DNA of 64,000 bases from NCBI RefSeq assembly GCF_903819435.1, contig NZ_CAIJDP010000089.1:62001-126000 (forward strand), read 5' to 3'. Source of the stretch: Flavobacterium salmonis. Its GTDB lineage: Bacteria; Bacteroidota; Bacteroidia; Flavobacteriales; Flavobacteriaceae. The notes below the pieces were generated by a model that made no database searches, was not told where the DNA came from, and was given only the letters and a program-made list of their open reading frames with translations. The stretch's first letter is position 1. Each line of letters opens with the position of its first letter. Positions 17,022 through 25,668 of this stretch are shown here, piece by piece. A program made the translations under genes and the position numbers.

Positions 17022-17924
17022 ATGAAAACAAATTTTAGATTGCTTTTTTTATGTTCGATCCTTTCTTTTACCGCTTGCGAAACCAGCGACACACCAGTAA
17101 CAGAAAATGAAACTGCGATTGATAAACAGGAAACTACACCAACAAGCACTTCTCTTACTGCCAAAACCACTACAGTTACAACGGAGGCAGCTTTAAGATC
17201 AGCTGTATCATCTGCAGTGGCCGGTGACGTTATTAAAATTAGCGGTACAATAAACCTTACACAAACTCTTGAGCTTGCAAAAAGCGGTACTTCAAGTTCG
17301 AAAATAAGTTTTACAGGAGGTACATTAAATTGCTCAGGTCTGCCATCTGGAAGCTGGGGGGTAAAAGTAAACGGAAGTTATTGGAACATTACAAGTATGA
17401 CAATCAAAAATGCACCTGATTGCGGTTTGGTATTTCAATCTGGAGGATACAACTATGTTAATAATGTAAGTACTTTAGCAAACGGGGATTCAGGTTTACA
17501 AATTTATAATGGAGGACACGATAACTACATTCTTTCCTGCAAGTCAAACGACAATTATGATGCTGCAAATGCAGGAGAAAATGCAGATGGTTTTGCCTGC
17601 AAATTATCAGCCGGAAAAAACAATGTATTTGAAAACTGTACAGCAAACCATAATTCTGATGACGGGTGGGATCTTTATGGACAACCTTATACTGTAACAA
17701 TAAAAGGTTGTACAGCCAGTAATAACGGTTTTGGAACAAATGGAGATGGAAACGGGTTTAAATTAGGAAGTGCCGGACAAAACGTTGCTCACACTGTAAC
17801 TAATAACACTGCTACAAACAATCTTGCCTGGGGTTATGATGGTAATGGAAACACGGGGCACATTACTATTACTGGCAGCGGAGGTTCCGGTAATAAAAAA
17901 GGATTATTTACCCGATTGTATTAA
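17022..17924 (+). CDS. Pectate-lyase-like beta-helix lipoprotein (PL9-like, short)
   Basis: A 300-residue surface or periplasmic lipoprotein: signal peptide with lipobox SFTAC (Cys19), a Thr-rich linker to about residue 50, then a right-handed parallel beta-helix. The stretches ENADGFACKLSAGKNNVFENC and NSDDGWDLY strongly recall family 9 pectate lyases, including the Asp-rich calcium site. The protein ends at LFTRLY, shorter than the PL9 enzymes I know (usually above 400 residues), and a terminator follows at once, so the C-terminal helix turns are missing here. It may be a minimal or inactive form. The operator upstream fits sugar control. Confidence 0.7.
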   Translation: MKTNFRLLFLCSILSFTACETSDTPVTENETAIDKQETTPTSTSLTAKTTTVTTEAALRSAVSSAVAGDVIKISGTINLTQTLELAKSGTSSSKISFTGGTLNCSGLPSGSWGVKVNGSYWNITSMTIKNAPDCGLVFQSGGYNYVNNVSTLANGDSGLQIYNGGHDNYILSCKSNDNYDAANAGENADGFACKLSAGKNNVFENCTANHNSDDGWDLYGQPYTVTIKGCTASNNGFGTNGDGNGFKLGSAGQNVAHTVTNNTATNNLAWGYDGNGNTGHITITGSGGSGNKKGLFTRLY

Positions 17925-17944
17925 TTTACAAAACAAAAATTCTC

Positions 17945-17978
17945 AAAGGCTGTCTAAAACTTAGACAGCCTTTTTTTT
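17945..17978 (+). terminator. Intrinsic terminator
   Basis: AAGGCTGTCTAA at 17946-17957 pairs perfectly with TTAGACAGCCTT at 17961-17972 around a 3-nt loop, followed by eight T. It ends the lyase-like transcript. Confidence 0.92.
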
Positions 17979-18046
17979 ATTTAAAATACTGATTATAAAA
18001 TAAATAACCTAAACAAACCACTTTAAAACTATAAAAGACGTTACAA

Positions 18047-18091
18047 AACTATTTTTTTAGTTGTGCAACTAAAAAAATAGTTGTAGATTTG
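18047..18091 (+). promoter_or_regulatory. Long perfect dyad operator and promoter of the blaI-blaR pair
   Basis: Seventeen bases at 18047-18063 are the exact reverse complement of 18066-18082, around a 2-bp centre. Each half is itself a CAACTA/TAGTTG-type dyad around six A or T, so two repressor sites are fused. TTG (18061-18063), then 20 bp, then TAGATTTG (18084-18091) is a good Bacteroidota promoter, so the dyad covers the -33 box and spacer. BlaI-family repressors bind TAC/TGTA-type dyads; autoregulation is inferred. Confidence 0.75.
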
Positions 18092-18107
18092 ATTAAAATA
18101 AAACAAC

Positions 18108-18479
18108 ATGCAAAAATTAACCAACAAGGAAGAAGAAATAATGCACATTTTATGGAAGCTAAAAAAAGCTTTTGTAAAAGAAGTTCAGGCTGAAATAAAA
18201 GAAGACCAACCACATTATAACACGCTTTCGACAATTATTCGCAATCTGGAAGAAAAAGGATTTGTTGCACACAACGCTTTTGGGAACACACATCAATATT
18301 ATCCGATAATAACTTTGGAAGCATATAGTAAAAAGTATATGAAAACTGCAATTGATAATTATTTCAACAGTTCTTATAAAAATATGGTTTCCTTTTTTGC
18401 AAAAGAAGAAAAAATATCTGCAGCTGAATTACGTGAAATCTTAGCTATGATTGAAACTCCAAAAGAAGAAGAAAAATAA
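18108..18479 (+). CDS. BlaI/MecI/CopY-family transcriptional repressor
   Basis: A 123-residue winged-helix repressor. MQKLTNKEEEIMHILWKLKKAFVKEVQ and HYNTLSTIIRNLEEKGFVAHNAFGNTHQYYPI show the classic BlaI DNA-binding domain; residues 80-123 form the dimerisation and cleavage helices. It is followed after 5 nt by an M56 peptidase gene, the usual sensor partner that would cause repressor cleavage. The dyad immediately upstream is its probable operator. No beta-lactamase gene is nearby, so the signal need not be a beta-lactam. Confidence 0.92.
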   Translation: MQKLTNKEEEIMHILWKLKKAFVKEVQAEIKEDQPHYNTLSTIIRNLEEKGFVAHNAFGNTHQYYPIITLEAYSKKYMKTAIDNYFNSSYKNMVSFFAKEEKISAAELREILAMIETPKEEEK

Positions 18480-18484
18480 TTACT

Positions 18485-20212
18485 ATGGAAGCACTTTTTA
18501 TTTATATTGCAAAATCATCCGGATTAGTTATATTGTTTTATTGTGCCTATTATTTTTTATTACGCAAAGAAACATTTTTCAACAGTAACAGATGGTTTTT
18601 ACTGACAGGTTTAGTAACGTCACTAATTCTACCTTTTTTGTTTTACACAAAAATTGTCTGGATAGATCCTGTTCCAGTCTCAAGTGCTAATTATTCACAA
18701 AGTTTTATATCCCAAACTATTCAACAGGAATCATTTGAAATCAATTGGAATTACGTGATAATTTCTACTTATTGTATTGGATTCTTTATACTTATAATGA
18801 AATTTGCTGCTGATTTTTATAGTTTAAATTCAGTCCTGAAAGGAAAAAAAATACAACAGCAAGCTGACTTTAAATTCATTGATGTATCCGAAAACATTGC
18901 TCCATTTTCTTATTTTGATTATATCGTATACAACTCATCAATGTATACAAGTGCAGAATTAGAAAACATTATTGAGCACGAAAAGGTACATAGCGATCAG
19001 AATCATACTATAGACGTATTAATTTCCAGAGTGTTTTGCCTCCTGTTTTGGTTCAATCCAATTATTTGGCTGTATAAAAAAGCCATTTTACAAAATCTTG
19101 AATTTATTGCCGATAACGAAGCCTCTAAAAAAATATCAGACAAAAAAGCGTATCAATACACACTTTTAAAAATAACTACATATGAAAGCTGTGTAGCCAT
19201 TACCAATCATTTTTATCAATCATTAATCAAAAAACGAATTGTCATGTTAAACAAAAATCAATCAAAAAAGAGAAATTATTGGAAGTATTATGCCATACTT
19301 CCGGCACTTGTAGCATTTGTATTTTTATTTCAAATTAAAACTATTGCACAAGAGAAAAAAGAAGCTCAGCAAATTTCTAAAAACCCAACTTCTGTTGACG
19401 TTTATAAAATTAAAAAAAGCACGACCGATCAGGAGTTAAAAGAATTTACTGAAAAATTAAAACAAAATCATAATGTAGATGTTGTTATATCTGATATTAA
19501 AAGGAATACCAAAAACGAATTAACAGCAATTAAAGTAGAAATCCAAAAAGGAACCGGTGAAGATCAAACCATACAAATTGAAGGAGACAAACCTATTAAA
19601 AGCTGTGGAATTGTTATTACAACAGAAAACGGATCTAAAAAAATCAATGTGGTTACCGACGGCGGAATGGATAAACCAATAGTTGTTGGTGATAATCTTA
19701 TCATAAATGGTAAAAGCAATTCAACTAAGATAAATACAATTTCAACAATTACACCTCCTGTTCCTCCTACTCCGCCTACATTTCCAACAGGTCCAATGCC
19801 GCAAGCTCCTGCTCCAGATATGTCAAAAATGCCAAAACCACCAGTTCCTCCATCAAATCCAAAGGATAAAGCAGCCATGAGTAAATTTGAAAAAGAAATG
19901 GCTGAATTTGAAAAAAAAATGGAGTCTTTTGAACCGGATATGTCTGCGTACGAAAAACAAGTTGAAGAAATCATGTCTAAACGCGAAGCCCTTTTTGAAA
20001 AAGAAATGGAAAAATATGAAGTAGCAATGGATAAATTCAATGCTGACATGGAGAAATATACTGAAGAAATTGAAATAAAATATGGTAAAGATTCGAAAGA
20101 GTATGAAGTAAACATGAAACAATTCGAGAAAGACATGAAGCAATTCGAAAAAAACATGAAACTTCATGAAAAAGAAATGAAAGAAATGGAGAAAGAAAGC
20201 CAAAAATCTTAA
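18485..20212 (+). CDS. M56 (BlaR1/MecR1-like) membrane metallopeptidase with FEKxM-repeat tail
   Basis: A 575-residue inner-membrane protein. Helices near 8-24, 38-56 and 90-110 precede the cytoplasmic zinc-peptidase motif ENIIEHEKVHSDQ (HEKVH near 175) with the NLEFIADNEAS Glu ligand near 215; a further helix lies near 275-292. No penicillin-binding sensor domain follows. Instead there is a segment rich in charged strands, a Pro-rich linker (about 420-460), and a tail of roughly 110 residues made of degenerate seven-residue FEKxMxx units (about 460-575) that should form a coiled coil in the periplasm. Partner of the BlaI-like repressor. Confidence 0.85.
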   Translation: MEALFIYIAKSSGLVILFYCAYYFLLRKETFFNSNRWFLLTGLVTSLILPFLFYTKIVWIDPVPVSSANYSQSFISQTIQQESFEINWNYVIISTYCIGFFILIMKFAADFYSLNSVLKGKKIQQQADFKFIDVSENIAPFSYFDYIVYNSSMYTSAELENIIEHEKVHSDQNHTIDVLISRVFCLLFWFNPIIWLYKKAILQNLEFIADNEASKKISDKKAYQYTLLKITTYESCVAITNHFYQSLIKKRIVMLNKNQSKKRNYWKYYAILPALVAFVFLFQIKTIAQEKKEAQQISKNPTSVDVYKIKKSTTDQELKEFTEKLKQNHNVDVVISDIKRNTKNELTAIKVEIQKGTGEDQTIQIEGDKPIKSCGIVITTENGSKKINVVTDGGMDKPIVVGDNLIINGKSNSTKINTISTITPPVPPTPPTFPTGPMPQAPAPDMSKMPKPPVPPSNPKDKAAMSKFEKEMAEFEKKMESFEPDMSAYEKQVEEIMSKREALFEKEMEKYEVAMDKFNADMEKYTEEIEIKYGKDSKEYEVNMKQFEKDMKQFEKNMKLHEKEMKEMEKESQKS

Positions 20213-20230
20213 ATCGATTATCTAAAACGT

Positions 20231-20267
20231 AAAAAAGACTTTGCCATTACAGCAAAGTCTTTTTTTA
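20231..20267 (+). terminator. Intrinsic terminator after the M56 gene
   Basis: AAAAAAGACTTTGC (20231-20244) pairs perfectly with GCAAAGTCTTTTTT (20252-20265) around a 7-nt loop, ending in a T-run. Confidence 0.92.
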
Positions 20268-20292
20268 TATCTTTGAAAAAAATAATTCACTT

Positions 20293-20433
20293 ATGTATAA
20301 AATACTAGCCAAAATAAATAAAATTATTTTACCAAGTTTTACCAAACAAGGTCTCGATATTTCGAAAGCAAAAAAATGGCAAATGGCAATTATTGGTTAT
20401 CGCTATTTTATCACTATTCGTGCTTTAGATTAA
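20293..20433 (+). CDS. Small conserved-type protein, 46 residues
   Basis: ATG at 20293 opens a 46-codon frame, MYKILAKINKIILPSFTKQG and onward to YFITIRALD, ending at TAA 20431-20433. The peptide is basic and amphipathic, with a composition unlike a random AT-rich frame. Proteins of this size and pattern are, from memory, common in Flavobacteriaceae, often misnamed SsrA-binding protein. It has its own terminator-separated position and its stop is 2 nt from the convergent DinB gene. No function can be given. Confidence 0.6.
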   Translation: MYKILAKINKIILPSFTKQGLDISKAKKWQMAIIGYRYFITIRALD

Positions 20434-20434
20434 A

Positions 20435-20950
20435 TTACAAATACCGCTCTGAAATTACTCTTAAATGATGATTTTGATGACCTGTAATAATAAACCCAAT
20501 TGCTCTTACTGAAATAGCTGTATTTGAAGCTCTGCCCATAAATAAAAACTGTTCTTCATTTAGACCCTCAAAAAAACTGATTGTTGCTTTTCTGGTATTT
20601 TCATATTCAGCCAATAAACTTTCTATTGAACGAGAATTAGCAAATGCAAATGGCACATAATCATTTTCTTCAAATCCGGGTAAAGGCGTTTGATCTCCCC
20701 TACTGATTCTTAAGGCGCGATATGCAAAAATACGCTCCGTGTCTATCATATGCAGTACAATATCTTTGATTGTCCATTTTCCTTCTGCATAACGATATTC
20801 TAATTTTTCAGCTGGAATATTTTTTACAAAATTAACCAGCTGAGACAAGCCCTCTATTAAGCCTTGCACTAATGTTTTATCACCAGCAGCTTTAATATAA
20901 ATCGCATTAAAAATAGAATACTCATTTGTTTGTAAATCTGAAGCTATCAT
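20435..20950 (-). CDS. DinB-family protein
   Basis: A 171-residue four-helix-bundle protein of the DinB/YfiT superfamily, of which many members are metal-dependent thiol transferases. Candidate metal-site histidines lie in IVLHMIDTERIFAYRALR near 76 and ITGHQNHHLRVI near 157, and RGDQTPLPGFEENDYV is a recognisable family segment. Start chosen at 20950 (MIASDLQTNEY), 11 nt after the ppc stop; an upstream ATG at 20983 would overlap ppc by 23 nt and adds a poorly conserved N-terminus. Confidence 0.85.
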   Translation of the reverse strand: MIASDLQTNEYSIFNAIYIKAAGDKTLVQGLIEGLSQLVNFVKNIPAEKLEYRYAEGKWTIKDIVLHMIDTERIFAYRALRISRGDQTPLPGFEENDYVPFAFANSRSIESLLAEYENTRKATISFFEGLNEEQFLFMGRASNTAISVRAIGFIITGHQNHHLRVISERYL

Positions 20951-20960
20951 AATTTTAGAT

Positions 20961-23546
20961 TTAAGCAGAGTTTCTACTAGCATTTGTATTTCCGAACAAT
21001 GAACGGGTTACAATTTTTTCATACACTTTAATCAAATCCTGATCAATTATTTTTTCTTTGTTCAGTTCATTAATTCTTAATAATGCATATTGTTGTATAG
21101 TCAACAATGGCAATACGATACGTTCTCTAACTTGAATTGATGCTATACCATCAGGGTAATTTTCCATTAAGGTTTTATGACCTGCAATTTTTAATAAAAG
21201 ACGTTTTGTTTCTGAGAATTCATCGTAAATAATCTGCCAGAATTCACCAAACTCAGGATCTTTTCTCATGTAAGCTGTTAATGGTAAAAATGATTTTGCC
21301 AATGACATCATACTATTTTCCAAAAGGGTCTTAAAAAATAAAGAATTATGATATAAATCGCTCACTTTCTCCCATTGATTAGTCTCTTCAAAATATTTTA
21401 GAGCTGATCCTACACCAAAAAATCCTGGTACATTTTGCTTTAATTGACTCCATGAACCCACAAAAGGAATTGCTCTTAAATCGGCAAAATCCAATTGTTC
21501 AGATTTGCTTCTTTTAGATGGACGGCTTCCAATATTGGTTTTAGAATAGTATTTTAACGTACTCATCTTCTCCAAATATGGTATAAACTTAGGATGATTT
21601 TTAAAGCTTAAATATTTATCATATCCCAAACCTGCCAATTGAGTCAAAATTGCTGTTTCCTCAACAGTCAGTTCATTTTTCTCTTTACTAAAAACCTGAT
21701 TTGTCACTCCGGCACTTAATAAATTTTCTATATTGTAACGGCAAGAATCTAAAGTTCCAAAATTAGAGCTAATAGTTTGTCCCTGTACTGTAATTTGAAT
21801 TTCGTTGTTCTCGATTTTAGGCCCTAAGGATGCGTAAAATTTATGCGTTTTTCCACCACCACGAGCAGGCGGACCTCCACGTCCATCAAAGAAAATAGCT
21901 TTTATACCATACTTTCTTGAAATTTCGGTAAGCTCAATTTTTGCCTGATAGATGCTCCAGTTTGCCATTAAATAACCACCATCTTTTGTTCCGTCAGAGA
22001 AACCAAGCATAATAGTTTGTTTATTATCACGGGATTTCAAATGTGCTGCATATTCAGGATTCGTATATAACTGCTCCATTATTGAATGCGCATTTTGCAA
22101 ATCATCAACTGATTCGAAAAGTGGAATAATATCAACCGTAGGGTTTTCCCAATTATTTAAGCGAATCATGGCAAAAGTCTCCATTACATTCAATGCACTT
22201 TCATTGTTACTAATGATGTAACGATTTGCACCAAATTCACCATTGTTTTCCTGAATCGTTTTGATTGCCTGAACAGACTCTAAAGTCAGTTTGGTAATTT
22301 CATTGTCAAAATCTGCAGGATTTAAATCACCTTTAACTTTTGACAGAACAACTAACTTTTCATCCTCGGATAAATCAAAATAATTTTCAGGGAATATTTT
22401 TGAATCTGAATTTAAATAATAACTTACAACATCATGAAAAACTGCATTGTGAATTTTACTGTTCTGACGAATATCTAAAGTAGCAAAATGAAACCCAAAC
22501 AAATTAATTTTAACCAATAATGCTTCTAATTCATCCAGATATAAAGATTGATGCTTTTCTATAATTATATTTCTGATTTTATTTAGCTGAGTTAGCAATT
22601 CATCTAAAGTAATATAAATTTCACCTTTAGAATAAAAAACAGACCTATAAAGTTTATATTCAAGTTCAGCCACCAAAGTATCTACACCTGAGAAAGTTAA
22701 CTTTCTTTTCAGGTTTCGCATTTCAACATAATAACATTTCAAAATTGAAGTACGTAGACGTTCTGCAACTTTTAATGTAATATCTGTAGTTACAAAAGGA
22801 TTTCCATCACGATCACCTCCCGGCCAGAAACCAAGTTTTATCAACTGATTTTGAATCGCTTCTCCCTGAAGAATATTTTTCTGTAAATAATGAACTATTT
22901 CTCCTGCAGTTTCATAAAATACATTTTCCAAATACCAAATCAAACTAACTGCTTCATCATATGGATTTGGCTTTTCATTTTGTATAAATGGAGTTTTTCC
23001 CAACTGCGCCAACAACTGTTTTATTTTCAATAAATCGTTTTGCCTGATTGCCTCAGTTAAATCATTTATAATACCAAGAACAGGCCCAGGATAAAATTGT
23101 GTAGGATGAGCAGTTAAAACAGTTCTAACGTTGAAATTTTCAAGAAACTCAATCAATTCATCGTCTTTTTCTTTTGCATCTGATTTTTCCTTAATATCAC
23201 GAAGCGAACCTCGCCCTTCCATGTTATTCACCACTGGAAAAGCAGCATCTTCAATTGCATCAAACAATACAATCTGACGTTCGATATACTGTATAAATCG
23301 AAACATTAAATCTATCTTTTCTGTCTCTGAAGCGTTATTCAAAAATTTATTTGAAAAAAAGTCAAAAATCTCCTTAGGAGTTTCCTGTTTTTTAAAGCCT
23401 GTTTCGCAGGTTTCTGTAAACAAAGGAAGCAAAACCCCTGTATTATCAATAGAATCAAAAGGTAATGTTATAAAAACACTATTATAAATATGGTATTTAG
23501 AGAGAACATCCTGATTAAAACGCTCTATTTTAGGTAACGTGTACAT
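20961..23546 (-). CDS. ppc: Phosphoenolpyruvate carboxylase
   Basis: Anaplerotic enzyme making oxaloacetate from PEP and bicarbonate. The 861-residue protein is somewhat shorter than the 880-960 typical of proteobacterial enzymes. The first catalytic motif reads VLTAHPTQFYPG near 141 (Gln where many have Glu), GFWPGGDRDGNPFVT near 237 binds PEP, FDGRGGPPARGGG lies near 555, and FVGSWSQLKQNVPGFFGVGSAL near 700. The C-terminus ends NTNASRNSA instead of the usual AGMRNTG. It is followed by dinB, probably cotranscribed. Confidence 0.95.
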   Translation of the reverse strand: MYTLPKIERFNQDVLSKYHIYNSVFITLPFDSIDNTGVLLPLFTETCETGFKKQETPKEIFDFFSNKFLNNASETEKIDLMFRFIQYIERQIVLFDAIEDAAFPVVNNMEGRGSLRDIKEKSDAKEKDDELIEFLENFNVRTVLTAHPTQFYPGPVLGIINDLTEAIRQNDLLKIKQLLAQLGKTPFIQNEKPNPYDEAVSLIWYLENVFYETAGEIVHYLQKNILQGEAIQNQLIKLGFWPGGDRDGNPFVTTDITLKVAERLRTSILKCYYVEMRNLKRKLTFSGVDTLVAELEYKLYRSVFYSKGEIYITLDELLTQLNKIRNIIIEKHQSLYLDELEALLVKINLFGFHFATLDIRQNSKIHNAVFHDVVSYYLNSDSKIFPENYFDLSEDEKLVVLSKVKGDLNPADFDNEITKLTLESVQAIKTIQENNGEFGANRYIISNNESALNVMETFAMIRLNNWENPTVDIIPLFESVDDLQNAHSIMEQLYTNPEYAAHLKSRDNKQTIMLGFSDGTKDGGYLMANWSIYQAKIELTEISRKYGIKAIFFDGRGGPPARGGGKTHKFYASLGPKIENNEIQITVQGQTISSNFGTLDSCRYNIENLLSAGVTNQVFSKEKNELTVEETAILTQLAGLGYDKYLSFKNHPKFIPYLEKMSTLKYYSKTNIGSRPSKRSKSEQLDFADLRAIPFVGSWSQLKQNVPGFFGVGSALKYFEETNQWEKVSDLYHNSLFFKTLLENSMMSLAKSFLPLTAYMRKDPEFGEFWQIIYDEFSETKRLLLKIAGHKTLMENYPDGIASIQVRERIVLPLLTIQQYALLRINELNKEKIIDQDLIKVYEKIVTRSLFGNTNASRNSA

Positions 23547-23577
23547 AATCCTTTTATAGTTGATTGGTTATTTAGTC

Positions 23578-23606
23578 ATAAAAAAACCCCAAGAAAACTT
23601 GAGGTT
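23578..23606 (-). terminator. Terminator after the Lrp gene
   Basis: AACCCCAAG (23585-23593) pairs with CTTGAGGTT (23598-23606) with one mismatch around AAAA. On the minus strand the hairpin is followed by a U-run (A at 23579-23586). It separates the lrp-like gene from ppc. Confidence 0.75.
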
Positions 23607-23636
23607 ATATTTTTTAATATAGCATTCAAGAAAATA

Positions 23637-24116
23637 TTACATATTTTTAAAAATAGTATGCATCAAACGCTTCTTATCGTTAATACTTTCTTCTAATGAA
23701 ATCATTGTTTCAGTTCTGTAAACTCCTTCGATATCATCAATCATAAAGATAACTTCTTTTGCATGTTTAGTGTCTTTCGCTCTAATTTTGCAAAAAATAT
23801 TAAATTTTCCTGTAGTTACTGAAGCTACAGTTACGAAAGGAATTTGATTAATTCGCTCTAATACAAATTTTGTTTGAGATGTATTATTAAGAAACACCCC
23901 TACATACGCAATAAATGAATACCCTAATTTATCATAATCTAAGGCTAATGAAGATCCCATGATTATCCCGGCATCTTCCATTTTTTTTACTCTAACATGT
24001 ACAGTTCCGGCAGAAATCAACAATTTTTTTGCAATGTCAGTAAACGGAACTCTCGTGTTATCTATTAACATATCTAAAATCTGGTGATCTACTTCATCTA
24101 AACGAAATTTACTCAT
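23637..24116 (-). CDS. Lrp/AsnC-family transcriptional regulator
   Basis: A 159-residue leucine-responsive-type regulator. The helix-turn-helix (about 8-60) includes LDEVDHQILDMLIDNTRVPFTDIAKKLLISAGTVHVRVKKMEDAGII; the RAM effector-binding domain follows (GYSFIAYVGVFL, then VASVTTGKFNIFCKIRAKDTKHAKEVI). Size is typical. It stands between the M14 peptidase and ppc genes with its own terminator. The effector is probably an amino acid but is unknown. Confidence 0.9.
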   Translation of the reverse strand: MSKFRLDEVDHQILDMLIDNTRVPFTDIAKKLLISAGTVHVRVKKMEDAGIIMGSSLALDYDKLGYSFIAYVGVFLNNTSQTKFVLERINQIPFVTVASVTTGKFNIFCKIRAKDTKHAKEVIFMIDDIEGVYRTETMISLEESINDKKRLMHTIFKNM

Positions 24117-24193
24117 AATTCTTTAATTAATATTACTAATTTGTATTACAAAGTATAAAAATATATATAAAAAACAAGAAATTCACATAAAAT

Positions 24194-25348
24194 TTAACTT
24201 TTTATCAATCCGTTAACAAATTTAACGTTTTTATTTAAATAAAAATTTGCTTTTTGATCAGTCTTCGGAAAATTGGTAAAATCATCTGAGTACGCAGCGC
24301 CTTTTGCATCGTAGACATAATGTCCAAAATAATTTTCTAACTCCCCTACTTCAACTATATAAGCATTAAATTGAATCTTGCTGTCAATTAATTCCTCTTT
24401 GTATTGAGCGACAAAATTCGTAATAATTTCGATACCATCATAATTTATTTTGATATTTTTATACATAAAATCATAAAAAACCACTTTATTTTGTGAAATA
24501 TTCAAATAATCAACAATCCTATTATTAACTATATCGTTTTCGAAAAGCACTTTAAAACCTGCAATTAGCGAAAAGAAGATAAACTTTCTGGTAACTTCTC
24601 TCTGGTAATCATTTTGAAAATGACCAGCTTCGAACAAAATTGTCGGTACACCTAAATACTGAAAAGTATCTCCTATACAATTAATATTAAACGAATCATC
24701 GAAACGTCCTACCTGTCCGGGTATGTATTTCTGCAGTTCATCATTAATCGCAGCAATTAAATTAATTGCCTTTAATCTATTCTCATTAATTTCCCGTTCT
24801 TCATTATAAGAAGGAGCTAAAAATGAAACAGTAGCTGGTTTTCCTGTTTCGCCAGCTCCAAAAATAGTGCGCTGATCATGTAGATTAAAACAAAAATGAG
24901 GGTTAAATCCTTCGAAAACCTCTCTTAAAACTCTGCTTTCCGGTTGTGTCAGATTTTGCGAATCTCTATTCAAGTCAATTTCATTTGCATTGGCACGAGT
25001 ATACAATTCTGCTCCGTCAGGATTCAGTATCGGTATGCACAAAAAAGTAAAAGATGAAAGCATATTTTCAGCAAACTCAGAACCACTATTCAAAACATTA
25101 ATAAAATCAAACAATGCTTTAGTGGTTGTACTTTCATTTCCATGCATTTGAGACCACAAATAAATTCGCGTTTCTCCTGAACCAATTTCATAACTATATA
25201 TAGATTTACCTAAAACTGATTCCCCAACAACCTTAACCTGATTGTTTGTATTTATTCTTTCTAATATCGGTCGAATATGTTCTACTGTCAGGTAACGACC
25301 TTCAATAGACTGCTCTTTGTATTGGTTAAATAATTCTTCTAAATTCAT
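24194..25348 (-). CDS. M14-family zinc carboxypeptidase-like protein
   Basis: A 384-residue M14 metallopeptidase without a signal peptide. Zinc ligands are in YLWSQMHGNESTTTKALFDF (His and Glu near 69-72) and CFNLHDQRTIFGAG near 154; FEAGHFQNDYQR near 240 holds a candidate catalytic Glu. The C-terminal 120 residues form an additional beta-rich domain. The -7 box lies 20 bp upstream and its -33 region overlaps a TTTAC-type palindrome shared with the divergent XRE gene. Confidence 0.85.
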   Translation of the reverse strand: MNLEELFNQYKEQSIEGRYLTVEHIRPILERINTNNQVKVVGESVLGKSIYSYEIGSGETRIYLWSQMHGNESTTTKALFDFINVLNSGSEFAENMLSSFTFLCIPILNPDGAELYTRANANEIDLNRDSQNLTQPESRVLREVFEGFNPHFCFNLHDQRTIFGAGETGKPATVSFLAPSYNEEREINENRLKAINLIAAINDELQKYIPGQVGRFDDSFNINCIGDTFQYLGVPTILFEAGHFQNDYQREVTRKFIFFSLIAGFKVLFENDIVNNRIVDYLNISQNKVVFYDFMYKNIKINYDGIEIITNFVAQYKEELIDSKIQFNAYIVEVGELENYFGHYVYDAKGAAYSDDFTNFPKTDQKANFYLNKNVKFVNGLIKS

Positions 25349-25660
25349 TGTCTTTCTAATTAGTTCACAAAAGTAAATATCTTTATTTTTACAATTGTAA
25401 ATCGTTTAAAATTTTAATAATTTAATATTGTAAACAACTTCTTTAAGCCCTTATCAATTATCTCTATAGCTCAGACGCACTAATACAAATTATTAGTAAA
25501 AAACAAATAAAATATTTAATTTTCAGTAATTTAATACAATTTATTTATTATTTTAATTTAACAAAAAAGGAGTCGTTTATTAAATTTACAAATGTAAAAT
25601 TGCATTATATAATCTTTTGTTTACATTTGTGACTATGCAATTTTAAAACAAAAATTTACA
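25349..25660. other. Divergent regulatory region between M14 and XRE genes
   Basis: 312 nt without a gene. Both ends carry promoters with TTTAC-type dyads, annotated separately. The middle (about 25405-25580) is AT-rich, and I see no ORF or structured RNA. Confidence 0.6.
25368..25401 (-). promoter_or_regulatory. M14 gene promoter with 14-bp palindromic operator
   Basis: TACTTTTG on the minus strand (25368-25375) is a TAnnTTTG box. TTTACAATTGTAAA at 25388-25401 is a perfect palindrome over the -33 position. The same TTTAC-N4-GTAAA pattern recurs in front of the XRE gene. Confidence 0.6.
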
Positions 25661-25668
25661 ATGGTAAA
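25585..25668 (+). promoter_or_regulatory. XRE gene promoter with three phased TTTACA-type sites
   Basis: TTG (25600-25602), 19 bp, then TACATTTG (25622-25629) is a full promoter. Three TTTAC-type sites start at 25585 (TTTACA-AA-TGTAAA), 25620 (TTTACATTTGT, half conserved, over the -7 box) and 25655 (TTTAC-AATG-GTAAA, over the start codon). They are spaced exactly 35 bp apart. Autorepression by the XRE protein is likely. Confidence 0.65.

Noticed and set aside
17022..17924. Frameshift explaining the short pectate-lyase-like protein
   Set aside because: The terminator begins 20 nt after the stop codon and no continuing beta-helix coding sequence is seen in other frames, so this is a real end and not a frameshift.
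19564..20157. Long open frame on the minus strand opposite the M56 gene tail
   Set aside because: It is the mirror of the FEKxM codon repeats and Pro-rich linker of the real gene (low-complexity Phe/Ser-rich product), without promoter or start context.
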